The notes beneath the pieces were generated by a model. It saw only the letters and a program-made list of their open reading frames with translations, ran no database searches and was not told where the DNA came from. A stretch of DNA of 10,615 bases. Origin: Thermodesulfovibrionia bacterium (GTDB taxonomy: Bacteria; Nitrospirota; Thermodesulfovibrionia; UBA6902). Both the position numbers and the translations under genes were made by a program. Below are positions 1 to 7,550 of the stretch, piece by piece; position 1 is the stretch's first letter; every line of letters begins with the position of its first letter. Location of the stretch: positions 1 through 10,615 of the forward strand of contig CAMYJJ010000086.1 of the NCBI GenBank assembly GCA_947258735.1, in the 5' to 3' direction.

Positions 1-36
1 CAATTCGCTGATAAACAGCTCACCGAAAAGGGGCAT
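1..36 (-). CDS. N-terminus of an unidentified minus-strand gene (partial)
   Basis: Reading the minus strand, an ATG at 36-34 is preceded by GGAGGT (46-41) at 4-nt spacing. It opens a frame MPLFGELFISEL that runs off the left edge. The strong Shine-Dalgarno and the absence of other coding sequence on that side support a real start. Proteins with a CBS/MgtE-N or PRC-barrel N-terminus often begin in a similar way (M-x-F-S-E-L), but 12 residues are too few to name a product. The gene is divergent from the riboswitch-led operon, so the 37-240 interval should hold promoters in both directions. Confidence 0.45.
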   Translation of the reverse strand, partial: MPLFGELFISEL

Positions 37-90
37 GAAGACCTCCGATTACCAATTATGTCAGAATGAATTCTACATTTCTAACCTTGA

Positions 91-120
91 AGTATACCTA
101 AGGGAAGGATTATTGGGCAA
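91..120 (-). promoter_or_regulatory. Candidate sigma70-like promoter for the leftward gene
   Basis: On the minus strand, TTGCCC (120-115) and TATACT (96-91) are separated by 18 bp. They lie about 55 bp upstream of the ATG at 36. The match is 4/6 and 5/6 to consensus. AT-rich surroundings make a chance match possible. Confidence 0.3.
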
Positions 121-143
121 GCATGTCATAAATTATTGTCATA

Positions 144-170
144 AATTATCGAAGTTGAACTTCGATAATT
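144..170. repeat. Inverted repeat, family 2, copy 1
   Basis: Two 13-bp arms, AATTATCGAAGTT and AACTTCGATAATT, flank a single G, giving a near-perfect palindrome. The 21-bp core recurs at 8598-8618 as its exact reverse complement (centre C instead of G). The two copies bracket the four-gene operon. A short direct repeat, TCATAAATTA, lies immediately left (126-135 and 139-148). It is not followed by a T-run, so it is not a typical intrinsic terminator. It may be a REP-like element of a family distinct from the GTAG-footed one. Confidence 0.75.
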
Positions 171-204
171 CATTTACTCATATACTTGTATAAGTTTATT
201 TTTG

Positions 205-233
205 TTGACACGCTCTTAAAATAATCATAAATA
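205..233 (+). promoter_or_regulatory. Candidate sigma70-like promoter upstream of the riboswitch
   Basis: A perfect -35 hexamer TTGACA (205-210) is followed by an AT-rich segment with weak -10 candidates: CATAAA at 226-231 after 15 bp, or TAAATA at 228-233 after 17 bp. Transcription would begin near 238-242, just before the aptamer. That is where a riboswitch-controlled promoter should sit. Confidence 0.5.
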
Positions 234-246
234 ACACTTATAGATA

Positions 247-335
247 AAAGCCGATAAAGCCAGACCATTCGTGAGAATGGGGCGGAAAGTGGCGGGTCTT
301 ATTATTAGCGGAAGACGGCCGAGCTGCCGAAGGGA
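247..335 (+). ncRNA. GEMM-I-like cyclic-dinucleotide riboswitch aptamer
   Basis: The segment matches the layout of the GEMM-I (cyclic di-GMP-I) aptamer. A GCCA strand (259-262) can pair with TGGC (290-293). Inside it is the hairpin CCATTC-GTGA-GAATGG with a GNRA tetraloop (265-280), followed by GGCGGAAAG where the family has GACGCAAAG. A second helix is formed by GTCTT (296-300) with AAGAC (312-316). It is followed by GGCCGAGCTGCCGAA, close to the family's conserved tetraloop-receptor and 3' strand. GEMM riboswitches bind c-di-GMP, and the GEMM-Ib subtype prefers 3',3'-cGAMP. I cannot assign the subtype by eye. The aptamer lies about 175 nt upstream of the first operon gene, on the same strand and just after a TTGACA promoter. 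The match is from memory of the family consensus; a covariance search with RF01051 would decide. Confidence 0.75.
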
Positions 336-400
336 ACACCTTGGGTTTGCGCGGTCTTTTTTATTAGCGTCTCAAGGGGTACGCTAGTTGGGTTTTTAGA
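329..400 (+). promoter_or_regulatory. Putative riboswitch expression platform
   Basis: After the aptamer, GCGCGGTCTTTTTT (349-362) offers a GTCTT that could pair with the same AAGAC (312-316) used inside the aptamer, followed by a T-run. This is the kind of mutually exclusive pairing expected of a terminator switch, although the extended stem has mismatches. A second hairpin, TAGCGT (365-370) with ACGCTA (381-386), is followed by GTTGGGTTTTT. Either could be the terminator, and the sign of regulation (ON or OFF) cannot be read safely. Confidence 0.35.
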
Positions 401-471
401 TTACAAAAGACATGAATGTATTCATACTCAATTATGATATAAATTTCTCTAATTAATAATGAATTATAGAT

Positions 472-507
472 GCCTCGGGATCTGTATCGAGGCTTCGAAG
501 GGGGGAG
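472..507 (+). promoter_or_regulatory. Hairpin followed by the ribosome binding site of the first operon gene
   Basis: GCCTCG (472-477) and CGAGGC (488-493) form a 6-bp stem with a 10-nt loop. The stem ends five bases before the purine-rich AAGGGGGGAG (498-507) that precedes ATG 510. The purine run decides the start at 510 over the upstream in-frame ATG 459, which has no Shine-Dalgarno and would put this hairpin inside the coding region. The hairpin could tune ribosome access or 5' stability. Confidence 0.4.
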
Positions 508-509
508 CA

Positions 510-3500
510 ATGAACAGATTCTTAAGAGTATCAGCTATTTTCCTTTTACTAGTAATTCCATCGGTTACATATGCTCAGGATTGTCATCAATATGATATTA
601 ATAAAGACTGGGTAATAGAAGATTTTGAGCTCCTTGATTCTATAGATGATTGGGCGGCGGGTAACTTTGGAGACAGTCCTTTGCTTGACCTCATAGACCT
701 CTGGGTGGACATATGCTACCACTGGGATGCTTCTGCCGGGGAATACAAAGCAGGCAGCCTCTGTGGCGACAGCTTTTTACAACCCGGGGAGGAGTGTGAC
801 GAAGGTGGCGTAGACACAGCGGCATGTGATGCTGATTGTTCAACTCCAGCATGCGGTGACAATCACACAAATACCGCAGCAGGTGAACAGTGTGATGATG
901 GCAATACTACGCCGGGTGATAGTTGCAGTGCAGATTGTAAGCTGCCGTCATGTGGAAATGGAACAGTGGATGCGGGTGAGGGCTGTGATGACGGGAATAT
1001 AACAGGCGGCGACGGGTGTTCAGCAGTATGTCAGTCTGAAGTCTGTGGCAACAGCATAACAGATCCTGGTGAGGAATGTGACGGAGGTGGCGTAGACACG
1101 GCTAATTGTGATACAGATTGCACATCAGTCGTTTGTGGAGATAATTATCAAAACCCTGCAGCCGGTGAGCAATGTGATGACGGCAATACGACACCGGGCG
1201 ATGGCTGCAGTGCAGAGTGTAAGCTGCCGGCATGTGGAGATGGAACAGTGGATGCGGGTGAGGGCTGTGATGACGGCAATACAACAGGTGGCGACGGGTG
1301 TTCAGCAGTATGTCAGATAGAAGTCTGTGGCAACAGCATCGTAGATATAGGTGAAGATTGTGATGAGGGTGGAGTAGATACAGCATTGTGTGATGCTGAT
1401 TGCACATCAGTCGTTTGTGGAGATAATCATCAAAACCCGACAGCTGGAGAGGAATGTGATGACGGCAATATAACAGCTGGCGATGGCTGTAGTGCAGATT
1501 GTATAAACGAGACCACCAACAATCTCACACTTACCAGTGTTAAAGTGCTCGATATTGATGAAAATGGCAATTACTTTCCAATCCCTGATCCCACGCTTTA
1601 CGTGGGACATCCCGTAATGATCCAGGTGGGGATCACAGCGGTTGAAGATACGGAGGACGTCTCAGTACAATTTTACATTGTCGACAAAGTGAAATTCGAT
1701 ACTGCAGGAGACGTCGATCCTGAATGCGTGACCCAATGTAATGCTGATCCTGACTGTGTTTGTGTTGAGCCTGACTGTTCTGATCAATGCCCGAGCGTTG
1801 TAAATGATCAATTTGTTATAGGGGGATTTTCACCAGAAGAAGACGATATCGAATGCGTGACCCAATGTAATGCTGATCCTGACTGTGTTTGTGTTGAGCC
1901 TGACTGTTCTGATCAATGTCCGAAAATTGTGAAAGTAAAAGCAGGGGATAACGTCTACATAGTGGAGATTCCGATTCCTTACACAGACAATGACATAAAT
2001 ATAGAAATCGACCCGGGCTGCGTGTCTGAATGTAATGCTGATCCTTACTGTATATGTGACGTGTCTGACTGTTCTGATCAATGCGGCGATGCAGTTCCAG
2101 TCCACGACGGAGTGTCAATACCATCGGGCCAGTTTTATTTGTATGCCGAGGTCGATCCCGCAAATACCATTCCCGAAACAAACGAAGACGACAACAGACC
2201 CCAGCCGGGGATCAACACCGGTCAAGCGATTCTCAATAGTGCTGACACTGCGTCTCTCACGGGAACTGATCTGGATGAAACAATGGTCATCAGTGAGGTC
2301 TCCGACGAATTCAAAGACATACCCAATATCATACTGGAAGATATTACCGTGGGAATCCGGGCATTCGAGCTGTTTAAACAGGATGAGGAGGAGGATTCTT
2401 TCTGTCCGGACGAAAGCAGACCTGGCCCAACAGGTGATGTCCAAAATGCAGACAACTCCCATCTGAGTCTCACCGCTGTGATCAATTCATCGGGTATGGC
2501 TATGCTATCGGACATTCATACCAGAGTCGATGTGGAAGCGGCCTTGCGCTGGACCGGTCCGATTGGGACCGAACAAGTGATCCCTATAAAGACCTGGAGC
2601 ATAGACCCCGGATCGCATACAGTTATATATAAAGATAAATTGTCTATTTATGATTTGGAACCGGGCGTTCCGACATCGGTACACGTTGACCTGCGGCTGC
2701 CTCTGGATAATCCAGCAGTGGTGGGTATAGGAGCGCATCTTGCTACTGAGGCGGTAAAGTGCCTGGTCAACGACTGTAATCCTGATCCCGTCTGTCTTGC
2801 CGAATTTGCAGACGTCGTAACTGAATGTGCTTCATGCCTTGATATCAATGATTATTATTGTGTCAATAATAAAGGATGCGTAGATTTAGAATGTATCGAT
2901 TCCAATTGCACCGATAGTGTGTTTGGCTTCCCAAATATTACCTGTGCACTACAAGAGTGTATCGATCTAACATGTGCTTTCGAATGTGTAGACTCATCCT
3001 GTCTGGAGACATGCGCTGACCGCGACTCTCTTTCTCAATGTGCTGACGACTCCTGTGTGGCCGGGTGCGGCCAGAAGGTGCTTGATGAAGGCATCGGTCT
3101 TATAGATGTCAAGGTTACTGCGTACGAAGCAGAAGAAATAATTGGAATAGAATGGTGTTCTGTTTGGGGAATAAAGTATCCATGCGGCACTGAAAAGATA
3201 TTGGTATGGAATATTATTGAAGAGTTTGAGCCGCCCGGATTTGAGTTATCCAACGAGCTGGATGTGGAAATAGTCATGCTCGATCCCTGGAAGCCTGCTC
3301 CTCATCAGGGGGCGTTTGAGTTCGGGAAAGACTATAATAAAAAATTCGACGGAAAATTTGCCTCCGTGTCTTTGAATGCTGCTGCAAAGGCGGGACTCAA
3401 CGGAACAGGAGCCTACGCTATTCTTGACGCAGCAGTGCCTGTGAAACTCTTCGGAAAGTCGCAGGAAATACTCGGTCTTGATGTGCGGGCCAATGCCTTT

Positions 3501-4334
3501 CCATCAAGGATAGATGACAATTACTTTAATCTGGACCTGAAGTTTTTGGGTAATATCATATATACGGTAAACCAGATCCCGAAGATCCTGGCCTGCACCG
3601 AAGGAAATGCCCAGGATGCCTTGAAATGGGGTTTGCCACCATCACAATATGGAACATGGGAGACCTGTGAATCATATGCTCCTGAAACCCCTGACATGCC
3701 AGACCCGACAGATCCTCAGTATATATGGGAACAATATAAAGAGGATATGAAAAAAAGAGATGATTGGCTCCTTGAAAATTGTGCCGCTATCGGCAAGTCC
3801 ATAAAGAAACCAGGAGATCTTCCGCTGTTTGGTATACCATTTACCGCAACATTTGAAGCATTCGGACTGATTGGCTTTGCCGCCAATGCACAGCTCCCCG
3901 TATGTAATGATACTTTTTCCCAAGGGCAGGTTTTTATAGCCCAGGTAGGACCCTGGCTGGATGTCGGAATGGATGCCTCTGCCGGTATAGGACACAGCAA
4001 CGTCGTATCTGCAGGCATCGGAGGGGAGGCGCACCTGATCAAAGATTCCTTTTTTGCAACTGCACAGATCGATCTCTCCTATGATGGAACCTCTCTTATG
4101 GGAACACTAAAAGAGGATATTACAAACACCCTTGACGGTCCTCAGGGCAATTTATACGGGTATTTAAGTTATTGGTGTGTTAAATGGTGTAAAAAATGGG
4201 GAATACCCTATCCTTGTGGTGATAAACAGTGTAAGGAAAAGAAACCATTTTACGAGTTTACGTCCTATCATCGTGAAGATGTTCTCTTTTGTGACGAACA
4301 GCCTGTAAGCGTACTGGCGGACATTTTAGAATGA
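510..4334 (+). CDS. Large secreted Cys-rich multidomain protein with DUF4215-like repeats
   Basis: A 1274-residue secreted protein, function unknown. ATG 510 is chosen because it has a strong ribosome binding site and opens a clear signal peptide (MNRFLRVS, hydrophobic core, cleavage near TYA-QD at 22/23). An in-frame ATG at 459 would add 17 residues ahead of the signal.

Domains in order: an EF-hand/dockerin-like acidic loop (DINKDWVIEDFELL, about 28-42); eight Myxococcus-type Cys-rich repeats (about 85-333); a CARDB-like beta-sandwich whose strands are separated by three Cys-rich inserts (about 340-575, closing with PANTIPETNEDDNR); a second beta-rich region with a further Cys-dense insert (about 750-860); and a C-terminal region with two copies of a WCxxWGIxYPCG motif. 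The very high Cys content indicates an extracytoplasmic, disulfide-bonded protein.

It is the first gene after the GEMM-like leader. The next gene starts 10 nt after its stop, so the two are almost certainly co-transcribed. DUF4215-type proteins are usually extracellular or surface proteins. A role in adhesion or an extracellular structure is inference. Confidence 0.85.
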   Translation: MNRFLRVSAIFLLLVIPSVTYAQDCHQYDINKDWVIEDFELLDSIDDWAAGNFGDSPLLDLIDLWVDICYHWDASAGEYKAGSLCGDSFLQPGEECDEGGVDTAACDADCSTPACGDNHTNTAAGEQCDDGNTTPGDSCSADCKLPSCGNGTVDAGEGCDDGNITGGDGCSAVCQSEVCGNSITDPGEECDGGGVDTANCDTDCTSVVCGDNYQNPAAGEQCDDGNTTPGDGCSAECKLPACGDGTVDAGEGCDDGNTTGGDGCSAVCQIEVCGNSIVDIGEDCDEGGVDTALCDADCTSVVCGDNHQNPTAGEECDDGNITAGDGCSADCINETTNNLTLTSVKVLDIDENGNYFPIPDPTLYVGHPVMIQVGITAVEDTEDVSVQFYIVDKVKFDTAGDVDPECVTQCNADPDCVCVEPDCSDQCPSVVNDQFVIGGFSPEEDDIECVTQCNADPDCVCVEPDCSDQCPKIVKVKAGDNVYIVEIPIPYTDNDINIEIDPGCVSECNADPYCICDVSDCSDQCGDAVPVHDGVSIPSGQFYLYAEVDPANTIPETNEDDNRPQPGINTGQAILNSADTASLTGTDLDETMVISEVSDEFKDIPNIILEDITVGIRAFELFKQDEEEDSFCPDESRPGPTGDVQNADNSHLSLTAVINSSGMAMLSDIHTRVDVEAALRWTGPIGTEQVIPIKTWSIDPGSHTVIYKDKLSIYDLEPGVPTSVHVDLRLPLDNPAVVGIGAHLATEAVKCLVNDCNPDPVCLAEFADVVTECASCLDINDYYCVNNKGCVDLECIDSNCTDSVFGFPNITCALQECIDLTCAFECVDSSCLETCADRDSLSQCADDSCVAGCGQKVLDEGIGLIDVKVTAYEAEEIIGIEWCSVWGIKYPCGTEKILVWNIIEEFEPPGFELSNELDVEIVMLDPWKPAPHQGAFEFGKDYNKKFDGKFASVSLNAAAKAGLNGTGAYAILDAAVPVKLFGKSQEILGLDVRANAFPSRIDDNYFNLDLKFLGNIIYTVNQIPKILACTEGNAQDALKWGLPPSQYGTWETCESYAPETPDMPDPTDPQYIWEQYKEDMKKRDDWLLENCAAIGKSIKKPGDLPLFGIPFTATFEAFGLIGFAANAQLPVCNDTFSQGQVFIAQVGPWLDVGMDASAGIGHSNVVSAGIGGEAHLIKDSFFATAQIDLSYDGTSLMGTLKEDITNTLDGPQGNLYGYLSYWCVKWCKKWGIPYPCGDKQCKEKKPFYEFTSYHREDVLFCDEQPVSVLADILE
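762..1508 (+). repeat. Eight Cys-rich repeats in a 282-bp higher-order tandem array
   Basis: Eight units of about 30 residues each begin with CG. They follow an A-B-C-A-B-C-A-B order. Type A (starts 762, 1044, 1326) carries GEECDEGGVDT-type text. Type B (852, 1134, 1416) carries AAGEQCDDGNTTPGDGCS-type text. Type C (951, 1233) carries GTVDAGEGCDDGN. Same-type units are exactly 282 bp apart and much more alike in DNA than neighbours are. The array therefore grew by duplicating a three-unit, 94-residue block. The Asp/Cys pattern fits the Myxococcus Cys-rich repeat family (DUF4215). Confidence 0.9.
1722..2083 (+). repeat. Cys-rich insert repeated three times inside a beta-sandwich domain
   Basis: A 68-bp stretch at 1722-1789 is repeated without a mismatch at 1851-1918, and a diverged third copy lies at about 2016-2083. 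It encodes ECVTQCNADPDCVC and then the rest of a six-Cys loop ending SDQC. Between the copies are beta-strand-like segments of the host domain, so each copy falls in a different loop. The perfect identity of copies 1 and 2 indicates recent duplication or gene conversion. Confidence 0.85.
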
Positions 4335-4344
4335 AGTGGAGATC

Positions 4345-6282
4345 ATGGAAAATGAGGAAAGGCGGGTTAAAGGCGTGAGTATCAGGCCGGTCATGAGCGG
4401 TGTGCTTTTAGTGGCTCTACTCAGCGCGGGGCTCCTGATTTATTCAGATAGGGAAAGAAACATTGACCGTCGCACGCCTGATCTCTCCAGCTACAAAAAG
4501 AATGACAGGAAAACGAACAACTCTGAACCACAGTTCTCCCGCTATCAATGGACTACAGGGTCAATGCAGAGCTATCAGCTCTCAATCGCGACTGACGTCC
4601 TCCTCAAACTGACCGGCCTTCAGCATATTACCCAGCAGATTTCCGGAACGCTGAACATGCGTGTTTTTGATACAGACGATGAACACGTTCGTGTTGGTTT
4701 CCAGCTCTTGCCGCTTAACTATACGGTTAACAGTCAGACGGATGAAGGGATACAGGATGCTCTGTCTGTTCCCTTTGTCGTGATTTTTGAGGATAACGGA
4801 CGTCCTCTAACTTTCCAGTTTCCTGACTCAATGGAAAAAGCGGAACGTATCATTCTCGAAGAGGCGATACGTGTCTTTCAAATGATCCTGTCGGATGATG
4901 GCCATACGTCATCATGGACCGTTGCGGAGGAACATGCTGCAGGCAATTATTTGGCCTATTATCAGGTTCGGCAGGACGGCAGCCTGCAAAAGCAGAAGAC
5001 ACTGTATACCGAGGTCCGTATCCCTTCATTGGGAAGCCGCACTACCGGAAAGCCGACGGTGCAGTTGAAGAAGTCAGCTTCACTTTTTCGTATTTCTCCG
5101 GAGATACCGTGGCTGCGCACTGCCACTTTGCATGAGCAGTTGGTGGTCCGTGCAGGATCGAGCCGCCTCACGGAGATGAAAATGACAGCCGAACTCAAAC
5201 TCATTGCACTATCACCAGACCAGGATATGGCCCTCTTCAGGGAAGGAGGGTGGGAGGAGCTACTCCATCCCTTTTCCCTGAAACCGTTGCAGCATCAGAG
5301 GGATGCAGGCAAGGAAGAGAAACTTGCCGGACCTTCAGATGCGAGTCCGGAGGAACATCTCTCGGCTCTGGTTGATCAACTAAATGGGGATAAGAGTAAC
5401 CGGTTTTCATCGCTCAAAGGCCTTGAAGAACTCATGACGAATTACCCGGATGTGGCCTTTGACCTGATCGAATACATCGAGCAACCCCACATCAAGGGAG
5501 GTACTGCTGCCTTACTTATTCATGCAATGGAACGGGCCGGAACACCCGAGGCACAAGAAGCACTTGTCATGATAATGGAGGATCCGTCATCATTTCGTCA
5601 TTGGAACCAGATTAGGGCTATTGTTGCATTAGGAGGTGTTGAGACGGCCACTGATGAGGCCCTCACCGCTCTTCTTAATATCAGCCGGAACAGGGTAGAA
5701 GGGGAGACCCTTGATCTGTCCAATACAGCTCTTGTTGCAGTAGGGTCGATCGGAAGTACGTTTCGTGATTCAGACCCTGATCGGGCCGGTTGGGTCAGAG
5801 AAGAACTCTCCATGAGCCTTCAGAGTGGAGGGGATTCTACTGAGGCCGGAATGGTTCTCAAGGCCATGGGAAACATGGGCGATCCGGCTCTGGCAAATGA
5901 GATCATTCCCTATCTGAATCACAATTCATCATTTGTACGGGCCTCTGCAGCAGAGACACTCGGGAGAACCGGAACAGAGAAAAATATTACTTTGCTCACA
6001 GACCAGCTGATAGTAGAGAAGAGTGCGATGGTCCGGTCGGCGATCGTAACAGGCATGGTGAATATCGATAATCCTTCAAGCAAGTCACTGGATATGGTAA
6101 ACAGGATGATTATGAATGAGCCGGATTCGGACACCCGTTACCGCATGGTAAAGTACCTTGGAGAAAATGTGAACATGTACCCGGAAGGTGTAAATACGCT
6201 GCAACGCCTGCTCATTACGGACCATTCGAAGCAGGTTAGAACATATGCTGCTACAGTTCTGTATAAGATGCGGTATCAATAG
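4345..6282 (+). CDS. Membrane-anchored protein with vitellogenin-like N-terminal region and HEAT repeats
   Basis: A 645-residue protein. ATG 4345 is preferred because GTGGAG (4336-4341) makes a fair Shine-Dalgarno for it. The alternative GTG start at 4336 adds three residues but lacks a ribosome binding site.

A short basic N-terminus is followed by one membrane segment (about 17-33, VMSGVLLVALLSAGLLIY), so the rest should be extracytoplasmic. Residues about 65-285 are beta-rich (YQWTTGSMQSYQLSIATDV, then SGTLNMRVF and FVVIFEDNGRPLTFQF). This resembles the N-terminal barrel of vitellogenin/MTP-type large lipid transfer proteins. Residues about 335-645 are alpha-helical repeats of HEAT type, with repeated Gly/Pro-Asp-Ala helix boundaries such as GTPEAQEALVMIM, GDPALANEIIPYL and SSFVRASAAETLG.

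Barrel followed by helical repeats is the order seen in eukaryotic lipid transfer proteins, but the homology is only a pattern impression. It sits 10 nt behind the Cys-rich gene. No enzymatic motif is visible. HEAT repeats suggest protein binding, possibly to the upstream product. Confidence 0.8.
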   Translation: MENEERRVKGVSIRPVMSGVLLVALLSAGLLIYSDRERNIDRRTPDLSSYKKNDRKTNNSEPQFSRYQWTTGSMQSYQLSIATDVLLKLTGLQHITQQISGTLNMRVFDTDDEHVRVGFQLLPLNYTVNSQTDEGIQDALSVPFVVIFEDNGRPLTFQFPDSMEKAERIILEEAIRVFQMILSDDGHTSSWTVAEEHAAGNYLAYYQVRQDGSLQKQKTLYTEVRIPSLGSRTTGKPTVQLKKSASLFRISPEIPWLRTATLHEQLVVRAGSSRLTEMKMTAELKLIALSPDQDMALFREGGWEELLHPFSLKPLQHQRDAGKEEKLAGPSDASPEEHLSALVDQLNGDKSNRFSSLKGLEELMTNYPDVAFDLIEYIEQPHIKGGTAALLIHAMERAGTPEAQEALVMIMEDPSSFRHWNQIRAIVALGGVETATDEALTALLNISRNRVEGETLDLSNTALVAVGSIGSTFRDSDPDRAGWVREELSMSLQSGGDSTEAGMVLKAMGNMGDPALANEIIPYLNHNSSFVRASAAETLGRTGTEKNITLLTDQLIVEKSAMVRSAIVTGMVNIDNPSSKSLDMVNRMIMNEPDSDTRYRMVKYLGENVNMYPEGVNTLQRLLITDHSKQVRTYAATVLYKMRYQ

Positions 6283-6320
6283 ATGGGAAAGGGAGAATAT
6301 GTGTTAAGAGTCAGAAGACA

Positions 6321-6449
6321 AAGGGGGATATCAATGGCGACAGCACGATTGACTGCCTGGATGTGGAGGCTTAGAACATCCATGCACTCGAACGGGAGGA
6401 TTATTGCAGTGTCGCGGATATTAATGGAGATGAAACTGCATTGATTTGA
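6321..6449 (+). pseudogene. Broken dockerin-like reading frame between operon genes
   Basis: In the frame starting at 6321 the translation reads KGDINGDSTIDCLDVEA, then TAG (6372-6374), then NIHALEREDYCSVADINGDE and TALI before TGA (6447-6449). Two DINGD loops about 32 residues apart match a dockerin/EF-hand pair, with an internal stop and no start codon or second helix after the second loop. It is therefore a remnant of a dockerin-like domain, or part of a lost gene. The intergenic gap of 191 bp is long for this operon, which fits a degraded gene. A 53-codon frame from ATG 6283 covers the same DNA in another frame and has no recognisable content. Confidence 0.5.
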
Positions 6450-6473
6450 AGATGGCCAAAAAGGAGCAAGCAT

Positions 6474-7451
6474 ATGAAGAGCATAAACGCAAATAAATCA
6501 AAATTTATTTTATTTAGCCTGATTGTTATAGCGTTGATCGGTATATCAGCCACTATGGTTATCAGATATTTCAACGCTCCCTTACAAGAAGGGGGTACTC
6601 AGGAGCTTGTACTTAAAACTTCTAATGCTGAAACATCTGATAAGCAGGCCGTCAGGATGGGAGATAACGATGGCTTTTCATCTCATTTCTCTGAGGATAA
6701 ACAAATAGTGCAAGCATTAAAGGAAAGCACTGGTCTTCAAAATCAGGGAGGCAATAATCAGAAGCAGGTATCATCCGGTCAGGCTAAAAGTGATAACGAA
6801 AGAATCATTACCCGGAAGAGATCGTCAGATAACCTGAGAAGGTCAGAAATAAAAAGACATCTTCAAACGGCTTCAACGGAGAATAAACATGATAATAATC
6901 CTGCACTAACGCATCGTCAGGTGGATTTGCCGGGCCAATCAACTACCTCTCAAAGAGCTACTAACAGTCATGAGAGTCCCACAATATCCGGAAGCTCAAT
7001 AGCTGATTCAAAAACGCGGTCACAAACATCCCTGGAACCGGAAAATGATGATTTGATTATAGATAATGAAGATCATCAGGACGAAATTGAGGCATCTCAT
7101 CGATATGTCTCGGTTTCAAGGAATATCAGATCAGGCAGTTACACCAGCGGAGAGTTAGACATAGTTTTATCTGTACATATTGATGATTTGCCGCCGAACG
7201 GTCTCATAGTAAAGGAGTATATTCCCAAAGGATGGGATGTGGTTGAGAGTGTACCGGGGTATCAGAACCATGATGTATCTTCCGGTAAGATGAAATGGCT
7301 GTTTGTTGGCAGTGATGTTGAAAATATGGATATCAGCTATAAGCTTGTAAAGACCGATGCTTTGGAAGTAGAAAACACTTTTGAAGGAAATTATATATAC
7401 AAAAATATCAGTGGAGAACATATTTCATTACAAATTGATGACGTCAATTGA
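6474..7451 (+). CDS. Single-pass membrane protein with polar stalk and C-terminal DUF11-like domain
   Basis: A 325-residue protein. Start ATG 6474 has AAAAGGAG (6459-6466) upstream. A basic N-terminus precedes one membrane helix (about 11-30, FILFSLIVIALIGISATMV), giving an N-in, C-out topology. Residues about 35-205 are low in hydrophobics and rich in Ser, Asn, Gln, Lys and Asp, and probably form a flexible stalk.

The C-terminal 115 residues form a beta-sandwich with the motifs PPNGLIVKEYIPKGWDV, GKMKWLF and ISYKL. These are also present in the next gene (PNGVIVNEYIPAGWTV, GKISWLF, ITYSL). This domain resembles DUF11-like modules found in dockerin/cohesin-associated secreted proteins. The stop is 99 bp before the start of the next gene. 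No enzymatic residues are evident. A display or scaffold role is inferred from the architecture. Confidence 0.8.
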   Translation: MKSINANKSKFILFSLIVIALIGISATMVIRYFNAPLQEGGTQELVLKTSNAETSDKQAVRMGDNDGFSSHFSEDKQIVQALKESTGLQNQGGNNQKQVSSGQAKSDNERIITRKRSSDNLRRSEIKRHLQTASTENKHDNNPALTHRQVDLPGQSTTSQRATNSHESPTISGSSIADSKTRSQTSLEPENDDLIIDNEDHQDEIEASHRYVSVSRNIRSGSYTSGELDIVLSVHIDDLPPNGLIVKEYIPKGWDVVESVPGYQNHDVSSGKMKWLFVGSDVENMDISYKLVKTDALEVENTFEGNYIYKNISGEHISLQIDDVN

Positions 7452-7550
7452 GCGGTCCTGTAATCATCAGGAACAAAGGATATGAGAAAAGAAATAAATT
7501 TTAAGAAACATAATATAAAAAGTCTTGAAACCGGGAAGGAGAACTACACA

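Noticed and set aside
459..509. Start of the first operon gene at ATG 459
   Set aside because: There is no ribosome binding site, it would overlap the hairpin at 472-493, and it would place 17 residues ahead of a normal signal peptide starting at 510.
1102..1407. Long minus-strand open frame opposite the Cys-rich repeats
   Set aside because: It is the mirror of the repeat array (His/Cys/Leu-rich low-complexity text), with no ribosome binding site and no recognisable domain.
1589..1607. Perfect hairpin TCCCACG-CTTTA-CGTGGGA inside the first gene
   Set aside because: It lies in well-conserved coding text (PDPTLYVGHP) with no T-run and no link to either repeat family; probably coincidence.
6276..6473. 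Minus-strand 65-residue frame in the gene 2 - gene 3 gap
   Set aside because: No ribosome binding site or domain; the other strand holds a dockerin-like remnant that explains the sequence better.
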